This document shows positions 9,285 to 17,053 of a DNA stretch of 17,053 nt, piece after piece. Origin of the DNA: Hyphochytrium catenoides (Eukaryota > Sar > Hyphochytriomycetes > Hyphochytriales > Hyphochytriaceae); assembly GCA_900088475.1 (NCBI GenBank), contig FLMG01004455.1, forward strand, positions 1-17,053, written 5' to 3'. Position 1 is the stretch's first letter, and the number at the start of each line of letters is the position of its first letter. The notes beneath the pieces are model-generated. The model was not told where the DNA came from and did no database searches. It saw nothing but the letters and a program-made list of their open reading frames with translations. Made by a program: the position numbers and the translations under genes.

Positions 9285-9957
9285 GCATTAGTTATAAGGA
9301 TGACGGGCAAAGCCGCCCAATCGGCGATTTCGGGGAGAGAGAAAGATTCTTCGTAGAGGCAGGGAGAGGGCTGTGCAGCGTGGCTCTAGGGCTGTCGTTG
9401 GGAGACACTCTGAACAGCCAGTTAGCTGGTGATGAGCTCTAAGAAGCAAAGTATTAACAATGATTGAATGGAAACCACTACCTCGTGTGCTAGGTTATTC
9501 GCTATTGAACTCCTCTTCATCCTTCTAATCCACCTCTTCAATGGTTGCCATGCGCTGGAAGCATCTCACTGCTGCTTGCTTGGCTCGCGTCGTTAGCTAT
9601 AGGAGCTCGTCCTCCCTCGCCTCTGAACCTAAAGAAGAGCACGGCTCCATGAACCCTGACCATCCTCTTTTGATCCTCTAGGAAGCGGTGCGTCTGCTCT
9701 CTGAGCAACAAGAAGCTTACACCTTGATATATTGTAGGAGTTAGGACGAACTGCTTCTAGGACCAGCCTATGAGCGTCGCCTCTCAGAGACACACCGCCA
9801 TTGCTAGCAAGCACCTCGGACCTCCAGCCAACTCTTATGTGCCAGCATCCTGTACGTGGTCACCCCACGGCAGACCTTGTCGCCTAGCAGGGCCGTCAAA
9901 AGACGTTGAATGGGCGGGTCAGTTCCTTTGAAGCTGCTGCTTTGCTCGCCTTAAGTG

Positions 9958-9974
9958 CCAGCCAGTTTGGCTGG
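9958..9974. repeat. Perfect short inverted repeat
   Basis: CCAGCCA, a 3-base GTT spacer, then TGGCTGG: a fully paired 7-bp stem. It lies in the intergenic stretch about 675 bases after the GH26 fusion stop. There is no U-run, so it is not terminator-like. Its function is unknown and chance is possible. Confidence 0.6.
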
Positions 9975-10562
9975 AAGCTACGCACCGCGATGCCTGTCGT
10001 CATCGACATGTCCCCGCTATCATTGTTCCCGTCTCTCTGTTGACTTACTGGCAATTCACTGGGAGATCCTTCCCCATCCCTGCGAATAGTCCGTCCGTCA
10101 CAGACGAGCCGCGATAGCCGCAGTTATGCCATCTCATTGGCTTCATGAAGTCTAGGGAGCAAGGGCTCTTGGTCCACTTCTCCTCTCCCCAGCACATCTT
10201 CAACGAGGTCTGAGTGATGGAGATGAAGCGCTGGACCGATGCCTCTCAGAGAGAAAAATCTGCAATAAATCTTCAAAGAAGCCCGTTAGCCGCCTCCTAA
10301 AGGCGTGAATGTTGAAGCTTTATCGCGTTTCTGTTTATTATGAGTCTCCTTGGGAACGTTGCGAAGCATTGGCATTGCCCTTCTCCGTCTGTCTCTTTGC
10401 GGTGCCTGTCCACTTGATGTGCCTTGGGCAGGGGCTGGCCCTCTCTTCTCTTGCATCATCCATCAACAGCAGCAGCAGCCGCAATCGCCGCGGCCCTTGT
10501 GACGTCTCTGTTTATCTTTCTGCCTCCAAATCCTCCCGGTGACCTTGTGTTGTCACCTTCTG

Positions 10563-10563
<1 letters not shown>

Positions 10564-10615
<52 letters not shown>

Positions 10616-10675
10616 TTCTCTCTCTCTCCCTCTTTCTTTCTCTCTCTCTCTCTTTCTCTCTCTGTCTCCCTGTCA
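10564..10675 (+). repeat. (CT)n-rich tract upstream of the deacetylase ATG
   Basis: CT dinucleotide runs interrupted by CCT and TTT units on the + strand. They end in a splice-acceptor-like CTTCAG just before the coding start at 10708. The tract is either the pyrimidine-rich end of a leader intron or a pyrimidine-rich promoter element. Confidence 0.9.
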
Positions 10676-10707
10676 CACCGCTCTCTCTTCAGCTTTCAAG
10701 GGAAGCG

Positions 10708-11010
10708 ATGGAGGTGGAAGGTGACTCTGCGGCTGAGCTAGCAACGCCTTGGTGGCAGTTCCAAGGTGGAGGAGGCGAGGGAGACAGAGGAGGAGGAGAG
10801 GTTCCCTACTTTTCTCTTTTTGTCCAAGCCTCTTCTCTCCTCCTTTTGGCTGCTGGCTTTGGCATCCTCTTCGCAGCTTACTTCCAGGTACAGTCTTCTT
10901 CTTCTCATCTCTTCTTTCTCTCTTCTTTCTCTCTCTCCCTCTCTGACGTTTCTACCTTTCTCTCTCCTTCTCTCACCCTCTATCTCACTCTCTTTCCCTT
11001 TCTCTCTTTT

Positions 11011-11057
<47 letters not shown>

Positions 11058-11513
11058 GTTCACTTTCTTCCTCTCGCTCTTTCTTCTTTCTCTCTTTCTC
11101 TGTCTCTCTCACTATGTGTCTAACCTTCTCCTGCCTGTCATTAGCCTCTGGTGGTGATGGAGCTGTTGGTCAAGCGCCACCCTCGCGTCCTCTGGAAGAG
11201 CAGAACAAAGAGAAGAGTTCTCGCCCTGACGATCGACGACGCTCCTAATATGCACAAGGGCAAGAAGGGAGAGAGGGTGACGGAAGCAATCCTTGATGTT
11301 CTCAAGGAGCACGGCGTGCGCTGCACTTTCTTCATCATCTCCTCGCATGTGAGAAGAGAGAGAAAAGAAGAAAGTGACACAGCCGAGCACCGTGACGGCC
11401 TTCTCGTTAGAATGCTGAAGGAAGGCCATGAGCTAGGTGAAGACTGCTTGTCCAGCCCTTGCTTACTCTCTTTCTCTTGAGGATCGTCCCTCTCCGTTCA
11501 GATTTGTGCTTTG

Positions 11514-11551
<38 letters not shown>

Positions 11552-12488
11552 CTCGTCTCTTCCTCTCTCTCTCCCTTTTCCGCTCCCTCTCTCCAGCCCC
11601 AAATTTCTCTCTCGATCTTTCTTACTCTCTTTCATTGCTTCCTCCGCCTCTCTCACTCTCTGTTACCTGGCCTCCGTATCTCACCATCCCGTCTCTCTTT
11701 GTCTCTCTCTCTTTCTAGGGAACCATTTGACGGAAGACTTTCCTAGCATTCGCTACTCTCCTGCCGATTTTGAGAGACATCTTCTGTCTTGTGACCAGCT
11801 CCTCTCAGAAATCTCTGAAGTGTCTGACACTTCCTTTCCTCTCGCCTCTGGAGGAAAGAAGTGGCTGCGGCCTGGATCAGGTCTTGTTTCTCTTGAGTAC
11901 CTTTCTCTTTCTCTGTCTCTTTGCTTGCCAGCCATTGTGACTGTCGCCGTTTTTGTCTTTATCATCCTCTCTTTTGCTCTTTCTCTCTTTCCCTACCACT
12001 TGGGCCACACAGGCACTTCGTTGCGTCTTTTCTGTCTGTCCGTGGGATTCTCTCTCTTTCAAATAGTTTATGTTTTTACCTAGTCTTTCCTTGCTTCTAT
12101 TCCTTCTCCCTCTGAAGTCATCACGATACAGCGTCCCTGACGCTTTCACTCCTCTGGAGCTTGGATGATACTCTCTATTCCACTTTCCTTCTCTCCTTGT
12201 TCCCTTCTTTCTCTTTCTCTCTTTCTCTCTCTCTCTCTCTTTTTCTCTGTGCCTCTCACTCTCGCTCTCTCTTTGGTGTTTCTCTCCCTCTCCTGTGTGC
12301 CTCTCACTCGTCTCTCTCCCTCTCCTCTGTGCCTCCCACTCTCGCTCTATCTTTGCGTGTCTCTCTCCCTGTTCTCTCTCTCTCCCTCTCCATCTGCTCT
12401 ACATGCCGTCCTTTCGTCCAGGATGGTTCACCCAGGAGATGCTCCGGATCGCCGATCGACACAGCTATCGCATCGTTCTCGGGAATGN

Positions 12489-12537
<49 letters not shown>

Positions 12538-12670
12538 TGGGAAAGAAGAAGATCGAGATGCCCTGCGTTGGAAGAAGCGCTGGACAGGCAAGGATCTGTG
12601 TATGCCCGTTTGCCCCTTGTCTGTTTTATCATCGTCTCTCTCTTTCTCTCTCTCTTTCTCTCTCTCTCTT

Positions 12671-12701
<31 letters not shown>

Positions 12702-12936
12702 CTCTCTCCCCCCCCACCACGAAACCAAAGTGCATCACCTTTATGTCTTTATGACCATATATGTCATTCGCTGTCCGTGTCCTCTCCCTCATCTATCCCT
12801 TGCTCTTTCTTCAGGTTCTGTGATCATTCTCCATGACCGGCCTTGGACCGTAGGAGTTCTCAGGCGATGCCTACCAGAGCTCTGCAAGAAATATGAGTTC
12901 CTCACCCTCAGCGAGCTCGCAGCGCTGGATGACTGA
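10708..12936 (+). CDS. Membrane-anchored polysaccharide deacetylase (NodB family), multi-exon, one exon unresolved
   Basis: Exons I can support are 10708-10887, 11145-11436, 11719-11880, 12422 to about 12486, and the last, 12815-12936 (TGA at 12934). The first three introns have GT and AG ends and consistent phases (0, 1, 1). Exon 1 encodes an acidic/Gly-rich N-terminus and one membrane helix (about residues 34-58), so this is probably a type II protein facing the ER/Golgi lumen or cell surface. The NodB motifs are LALTIDDAP (metal/base Asp pair D91, D92), TFFIIS (121-126), GHELGNHLTED joined across intron 2 (H160, with Asp where many members have the second His), and WLRPGSGWFT joined across intron 3. 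The last exon gives GSVIILHDRPW. The segment between RIVLGN and GSVIILHD, which should be about 25-35 residues with a further motif, is not found. There is an N at 12488 and a reversed-polarity repeat there. The likely reaction is N- or O-deacetylation of chitin-like or other polysaccharide. The family call is firm; the substrate is unknown. Confidence 0.85.
11014..11054 (+). repeat. (CT)n tract in deacetylase intron 1
   Basis: A pure CT run inside the 257-base intron 10888-11144. The rest of that intron is also very pyrimidine-rich. The intron ends TCATTAG before the exon reading PLVVMELL. Confidence 0.9.
11517..11548 (+). repeat. (CT)n tract in deacetylase intron 2
   Basis: A CT run inside the 282-base intron 11437-11718, which starts GTGAAG and ends TTTCTAG. 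It has the same sense-strand pyrimidine polarity as introns 1 and 3. Confidence 0.9.
11881..12421 (+). repeat. CT-rich deacetylase intron 3 with internal repeats
   Basis: A 541-base intron (GTCTTG to CGTCCAG) rich in CTTT/CTCT units. The stretch 12246-12360 also holds a higher-order duplication. A block reading like TGTGCCTCTCACTCTCGCTCT recurs several times with small changes (about 12248, 12295, 12328), each followed by a CTCTCCCT-like stretch. This indicates local expansion of a roughly 30-50-base unit. Confidence 0.7.
12488..12488. other. Ambiguous base marking an assembly break
   Basis: This is the only undetermined base in the window. It follows GGGAATG, the end of exon 4 of the deacetylase, and directly precedes a 42-base (AG)n run. 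If N were T, the exon would end after AAT (12486) with a GTAGAG donor. The (AG)n has the opposite polarity to every intron of this gene, and a conserved coding piece is missing downstream. Reads from another place or orientation were probably joined here. Confidence 0.75.
12489..12530. repeat. (AG)n run of reversed polarity
   Basis: A pure AG run immediately after the N. All other tracts in this + strand gene are CT on the + strand. The roughly 80 bases after it (12531-12610) are non-repetitive but give no recognisable deacetylase residues in any frame or strand. Confidence 0.9.
12630..12708 (+). repeat. (CT)n-rich tract before the last deacetylase exon
   Basis: CTCT/CTTT runs followed by a short C run (CCCCCCC). 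They belong to the intron that ends CTTTCTTCAG at 12814. Polarity returns to the expected CT on the + strand. Confidence 0.9.
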
Positions 12937-13676
12937 AGCATAACATTGAGGCCACAGACCAGCTGACAGAAAAAGAGTCACGGACACGCAGATCTGAGGA
13001 AAAAATGACTGGCGCGAGGGAAGAAGATCCTTACTGTTCGTCAGCTCTCTGAGGCAAAAGAAAGAAAGCAAGATTCAACGCCGGAGAGTTAGAGCAAGGA
13101 CTGAGTATCGCGAGGTCTGAAAGAAGCGAAAGGGAACGAGAAACAACGATCCGCCGACTGGCACGCTCTTTGCCTGCATCAGACCATTTTTGATTACACT
13201 TTCTCCCATTCAACACGCATCCTTCCAGTTCCTCTCACCTGCTTCCACCTCTAGTTGAGTCCTTACTCATGCCTTGCCGCCTGCCTCTCTCTCTCTCTCT
13301 TTCTCTTTGAGGGATCTATTTTACGCTTCTCTCTCGTCCCTTCTCCGTTGCAAAGGCTTTCCATACTTTCCACAGTTAAAGAACACATTTTTGCTGGATC
13401 AGCACTGTCTTTGTTTGTTTACGAGAGAGAGAGATCATGATCGCTTGGCGACTGTTATAAGTAATGTTGCTAGGGCTTAACTGCTTGCTCTCTACCCATA
13501 TAGCCTTTATTGTTAGCCAGCACGACGGGCTAGTGATTGCAAGATAGGCAGAATGGAACTAGAGAGCTACGCAGATACCTGGTGGAGCGTGTGGTGAGGA
13601 ATGGGTGGCGCTGTTTCGTGTAGACAGAAAGAGAGAGAGTATAGTGGTTTGAGAAAGAGAGAGAGAGAGAAAAGAC
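12937..13676. other. Convergent intergenic region
   Basis: These 740 bases separate the stop of the + strand deacetylase from the stop of the minus strand transporter, so both 3' untranslated regions should lie here. There is a short CT run near 13287-13308 (+ strand pyrimidine) and an AG run near 13630-13672. The latter falls in the transporter's 3' region and again is CT on that gene's sense strand. I see no gene and no clear polyadenylation motif. Confidence 0.55.
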
Positions 13677-14974
13677 CTAAAGTGCCTCTCTCCACTTTTG
13701 AGCGGTGGTCCAGGTAACGAAGACAAAGGTGACACAGCCAATGATGACCGTGGAATAGTCTAAGACTTTATCATGCAAGGTCGGCTTCGGATTCAGCTTC
13801 TGATAGAAAAGCGGGGGATAAATGAAGCTCAAGGGCACTGTGGAGAGACAAGGCAAGGAGATTCAAGCATCAGCATGAGGGAGGGAGATATGAAGAGAGA
13901 TCGGGCGGTAAAAGGCCTGGATCAGTCTTCCCATTGGGATTCCGAACAGCAAGAAGAGTCTAGGAGGGAGGACCTCTTGGGGAAAGCATGGACAGCTAAG
14001 ACATTCCAATCAAAGAAAGGTCAGAACGAGAGGTTGCTGGCCAAGCATGAGGGAGGCAGCTGGACCTTGACCTGGTTCAAAGTAGACAGGAGAGAATACC
14101 GTTGAGGACCAATGCACTGGAGTTTAGAGAGAGAGAGAGAGAGACGAGTAAATGGGGATGGGGAGAGAGAGGGAGAGAGAGAGAGAGAGGGAGGCTTACC
14201 GCAGCAGAAAGCTCCCACTACTGCCACGAAGAAGTCTAGCTTTGACTGTCCCAAGTAGGATATCAAGACTGTCACAACGACAATGACCGCCCTTAAGATA
14301 TTCTTCTGTCCTTTCATTCCGCTCCTTTGAGAAGGGAAGAGCAAAGAGTCTTCTACTATCTTTATCGCAGGGAAGAGGAAAAGAGGGTAAGAGAGCATCT
14401 GCGCGAGGGCGTAGCCTAGCTGCACAGACACAGCCCAAGGCCCAGATGGCAGGTTCGTGGTAGAGACTGTGTGGATGGAGGAGCCAAAGGCCGCGTACAC
14501 CGTGGCAGCAAAGAAAGTGTAGAAGAGAAGAAGAACGAAGACGGTGTATGACAGCAGCGCAGGGAACTTCTTCTCTCTTTCCCTGTTCAAGGAGGCTTGG
14601 GTTGGGATCACGAGACCGATGCCCTCGAACGTAAACACTGAGAGAGAGAGAGAGAGAGAGAGAGAAAAGAGCAGAGAGATGGGAGAAAATCGTCAGCCAT
14701 GAGAGGTCATAGAGATTGGAGGCTCGTCGGAGATAGCAGAGCGGAGGACGGAGTGAACGTCACACTCTCAAAAAGAAAGACGATGTTACAGGGCTGAGGA
14801 AGAGAAGAGAAGAGAGAGAGAGAAGAGAGAAAAAGAAAGTGGGAGAAGGATCTGTAGCATGATTGTTGCATAGCCATTTTAGAAAGTATGAGCCAGGCAA
14901 CAAAAGCTCTCTCATGGGTATATTCCGAGAGAGTCTCTATATGACCTTTCATCAGAAGGAAAAAGGATGAATGA

Positions 14975-15010
<36 letters not shown>

Positions 15011-15710
15011 AAAGAGAAAGAGGGCTGGTACCTGCAGTTCCTATGAAGGTTGTATAGTCGGACGTGTTAAAAAGTGTGCACTCCTGAGGTCCGTTGAGGG
15101 CGAGGAGATAGACAGAGTAGCCCAGGACAGAGGCCAGGCCGTAGAGGATGAAGAGATCCGCCAGCAGATTTGTCACAGAAAAATAGCTGCACGCCATGAA
15201 GGCGAAAGAAAGAAGAAAGAGCCAAGTGGTTGGAGAGAAGGTGAGAGAATGCGGAGATGCAGCAATGAGGGACACATCGGAAGGGATACAAAGTAAGAGA
15301 GAGGGGCTAGTGAGCAGAGGGAGTGTCCGTAGGAGAGAGGGAGACTTATGAGGGAGAGAGCCAGAGAGGAAGAGAGAAGAAAGTAAAATAAGAGAGAGAG
15401 GCAGCAGAAAATAGAGAGAGAGTGGAAGAGAACGAAGGAGGATGAGGTGAAAGAGAGCGATAGGCTTTTTCAAAAAGAGTGAATGGCATGGGGAGAGAGA
15501 GAGAGAGAACCAACGTAGTGGAACTACGGACCTGATGTGCCTGACCCAGCTGAGGGGAATGTACAGTGCGCTCTGCCCTAATATCAAGGTTGTAAGAGAG
15601 AGATCCAGTCCAAAGTGATGGAGCACGGACTGAAGGTTCGTGGCTACGAATATTGTGTATGTACAGCAGAAGCCTCCCTGCATTAGGATGATGGACACCT
15701 GGAGAGGGAA

Positions 15711-15743
<33 letters not shown>

Positions 15744-16885
15744 CAGAGAGCGAGAAGGGAGAGAGAGAGAAGTAGTGAGGGTGAGGGAGAGAGAGGTGAG
15801 AGAGAAGGGCATGGTGAGGAAGAGAGAGAGATATACGAGAGAGGCCTGCGCCAGCTTCAAGGAGAGAAGAAGGAATCATCCTTCACCGTTAGCGAGAGAG
15901 ATGTGGAGAGGATAAAAGAGCAAGAGAACCTGTACGATTCTTCTCCCCCATTCTCCGTAAGCCTTGCTCCCAATGTAACCGTACGAGCCGCCGACGAGCT
16001 TTCTGCATTCTAAAAGCCTGGAGGAAATAAAGAGATCAGGAGAGAGATTTATATAAGGAAGAAGGAGAGAGACGCTCCCCTTCTCTCTCGGAGAGAAAGA
16101 ATAGGAGGCAGAAAGGGGAAGAGAGAGAGAGAGAACGCAAGCGAGAGAGAAACAGGAGACGATAGACCTATCGAGAGCAAGAAATTGCTCTGACCTTAAC
16201 ATCGCAAAGAGAGTGAGCGCGGCGACAGCAATGAGGAGAAGGGGAGAGAAGATGATTCCTCCATTCATGAAGCCCTCCGGGAGAAAGAGAACGCCTGTTC
16301 CTACGAATGCCTTCAGAAGAGCGAGAAGCGCGTGTCCCAGCGTTGCTGTCTTGGAAGATTCGTCTCCTCCCTCCTGGAGAAGGAGCGGTGACGATTCAGT
16401 AGAGCCTTCAGCTATCAGTCTTGCTTGAGATCTACGCGAGAGGGAGAGAGAGAGAGAGAGAAAAGAGACAGAGAGAGAGAAAGAGCGCGCGAGAGAGAGA
16501 GAATAGACAGGAAGAGCATGCCGAAGCGAGAGACGGGAGAGACACAGAATGATACGTGAGGCCAGGCCTGGAAGAGAAAAGAGTCGAGGACCGTTCAGGA
16601 CGCGGTCAGACATCGTGAAGAGTGAGCCGGAAAGCAGCAGTCACGGTCAAAGGAAGCAGCAGCAAAGGATAAAGAGAAAGAGCTAGACACAGTGAAAGGT
16701 AGAGGAGTGGCGGATAAGCGAACACGAAAATGAGCTTTGGAAAGAAGGAAGGAAGGGAAAAAGAGAGAGAGAGAGAGAGAGAGAGAGGCATGAAGCGGCC
16801 ACATACCCCACTGGTTGGAGCTTGGGAGGGTGCAGCAGATAGTTGACCCGCTCCTCAGGCGTGAAGCCTTCATACTCATCAGAAT
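13677..16885 (-). CDS. AAAP-family amino-acid transporter, Avt3/Avt4/SLC36-like, 5' end outside the window
   Basis: Seven exons on the minus strand join in frame: 16885-16807, 16431-16195, 16017-15930, 15698-15532, 15186-15032, 14637-14200 and 13837-13677 (TAG at 13679-13677). Every intron has GT-AG ends, and all phases agree (2, 2, 0, 2, 1, 1). They give 440 residues, about a full transporter core. Landmarks are KAFVGTGVLFLPEGFMNGG (first helix), GSYGYIGSKAYG, QGGFCCTYTIFVATN, NLLADLFILYG, FTFEGIGLVIPTQ and VGAFCCVPLSFIYPPLFY. About eleven hydrophobic helices can be counted, as is usual for the family. The likely role is proton-coupled amino-acid transport at the vacuole or plasma membrane. 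The visible N-terminus (DSDEYEGFTPEERVNYLL) is hydrophilic; the start codon and any earlier exons lie beyond 17053. The last exon has no ATG and is short, but its end after WREAL is unambiguous. Confidence 0.9.
14126..14189 (-). repeat. (AG)n tracts in the last transporter intron
   Basis: AG runs on the + strand, i.e. CT on the transporter's sense strand, inside the 362-base intron between GCGGTAAGCC (donor) and CCACAG (acceptor). Confidence 0.9.
14641..15006 (-). repeat. (AG)n tracts in the 394-base transporter intron
   Basis: Pure AG runs at 14641-14665 and 14979-15006, with a weaker one near 14814-14832. The first run touches the acceptor: the intron ends CTCTCTCTCAG directly before the exon reading FTFEGIGL. 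So here the microsatellite itself serves as the polypyrimidine tract. Confidence 0.9.
15711..15770 (-). repeat. (AG)n tracts in the 231-base transporter intron
   Basis: AG runs with GAC and GCGAG interruptions between exons 16017-15930 and 15698-15532. The run lies close to the acceptor (CCCTCTCCAG). Confidence 0.9.
16441..16501 (-). repeat. (AG)n tracts at the acceptor side of the 375-base transporter intron
   Basis: AG runs interrupted by AAAAG and GCGCGC. They sit within 10 bases of the acceptor (CTCGCGTAG) for the exon with the first transmembrane helix. A second run of the same intron is at 16762-16788, near its donor. Confidence 0.9.
16762..16788 (-). repeat. (AG)n run near the first visible transporter donor
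   Basis: A pure AG run about 20 bases inside the intron that begins GTATGT at 16806. CT on the transporter sense strand. Confidence 0.9.
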
Positions 16886-17053
16886 CTAAGGAAAAAGGTC
16901 GTGAGAGACACAAGCATCCTCTGAACATAGAAAGAGACCAGAAACAGAAGAGCTCCAGAAAGAGAGAGAAAGAGAGAGAGGAAGAGAGAGTCCGAGAACC
17001 ACAGCGAGATATAGACACAAAGAGACAGACAGACAGAGACAAAGCCGTGGACA
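16886..17053 (-). other. Upstream transporter intron at the window edge
   Basis: On the minus strand this is pyrimidine-rich sequence with CT and CTGT runs, ending in TTTTTCCTTAG at 16886, the acceptor of the first visible transporter exon. It looks like one continuous intron. I see no exon before the end of the window. Confidence 0.6.

Larger units (their letters stand above)
9285..10707. other. Intergenic stretch, 3' region of the GH26 gene and leader of the deacetylase gene
   Basis: I see no gene here. The left part should hold the 3' untranslated region of the GH26 fusion; no AATAAA lies close to its stop (one occurs at 10264-10269). A perfect small hairpin sits at 9958-9974. The right end is a 110-base (CT)n-rich run ending in CTCTTCAG (10685-10692), 15 bases before the deacetylase ATG. 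It could be the 3' part of an intron in the 5' untranslated region, with a candidate donor GTGACC at 10539. None of the three frames upstream of that donor joins the deacetylase frame as coding sequence. Confidence 0.5.

Noticed and set aside
10424-10741. Candidate upstream coding exon for the deacetylase with an Ala-rich hydrophobic stretch
   Set aside because: The only good donor (GTGACC at 10539) leaves phases that do not join the deacetylase frame at the 10693 acceptor without a stop or frame change.
11349-11382. GT-AG pair within deacetylase exon 2 that could be a 34-base intron
   Set aside because: Too short, and removal would shift the frame and destroy the GHELGNH motif, which is in frame when the segment is kept.
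12304-12792. Minus strand open frame of 162 codons opposite the deacetylase
   Set aside because: It is made of Arg/Glu and Ser/Leu repeats from the simple-sequence tracts and the region around the N. It lies opposite a recognised gene.
16595-16720. Possible extra transporter exon between 16807 and 16431 (minus strand)
   Set aside because: The sequence has some protein-like patches, but the flanking exons already join with matching phase (2 bases + 1 base) and the CT-rich surroundings look intronic.
1-17053. tRNA, rRNA, CRISPR, insertion sequence or transposon remains
   Set aside because: I saw no TTCGA-type T-loop in a cloverleaf setting, no spaced direct repeats, no transposase motifs and no long terminal or inverted repeats. 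This was by eye only, so short or diverged elements could be missed.

Overview
This window is eukaryotic nuclear DNA. It has spliced genes with GT-AG introns, long intergenic gaps, secretory signal peptides on intronless enzymes and no bacterial operon layout. Introns and gene flanks are packed with pyrimidine microsatellites, (CT)n on the sense strand of the gene they belong to. The mix of bacterial/fungal-type carbohydrate-active enzymes with intron-rich genes fits an alga or other protist. A cryptophyte such as Guillardia is my guess, but the lineage cannot be fixed from this sequence alone.

Layout. From 1 to about 2,310 there is no gene I can establish, only a possible 5' exon (863-928) followed by a (CT)n-rich, intron-like stretch. 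At 2489-3745 (+) lies an intronless secreted GH18 chitinase-type protein with a Pro-rich linker and a six-cysteine tail. From 3746 to 7775 is a 4-kb stretch with no supportable gene. At 7776-9284 (+) lies an intronless secreted three-module protein: an N-terminal kissper/kiwellin-like knot, a GH26 mannanase-type catalytic domain, and a C-terminal RlpA/barwin-type double-psi beta-barrel. At 10708-12936 (+) lies a multi-exon, membrane-anchored polysaccharide deacetylase (NodB fold). It is interrupted by an ambiguous base at 12488, where one conserved exon seems to be missing. At 13677-16885 (-), convergent with it, lies a seven-exon 3' portion of an AAAP-family amino-acid transporter (Avt3/Avt4/SLC36-like). 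Its 5' end runs off the right edge.

Three consecutive + strand genes concern polysaccharides: chitin-type hydrolysis, mannan-type hydrolysis with wall-binding modules, and deacetylation. They may act on the cell's own wall or periplast, or on prey or host polysaccharides. No experimental link is visible, and neighbouring eukaryotic genes need not share a function. The two secreted enzymes are intronless while the other two genes are intron-rich, which is compatible with acquisition by transfer.

The most noteworthy points are the kissper-GH26-beta-barrel architecture, the strict strand polarity of the (CT)n tracts, two stop-free 3n introns in the transporter, and the likely assembly error inside the deacetylase gene.
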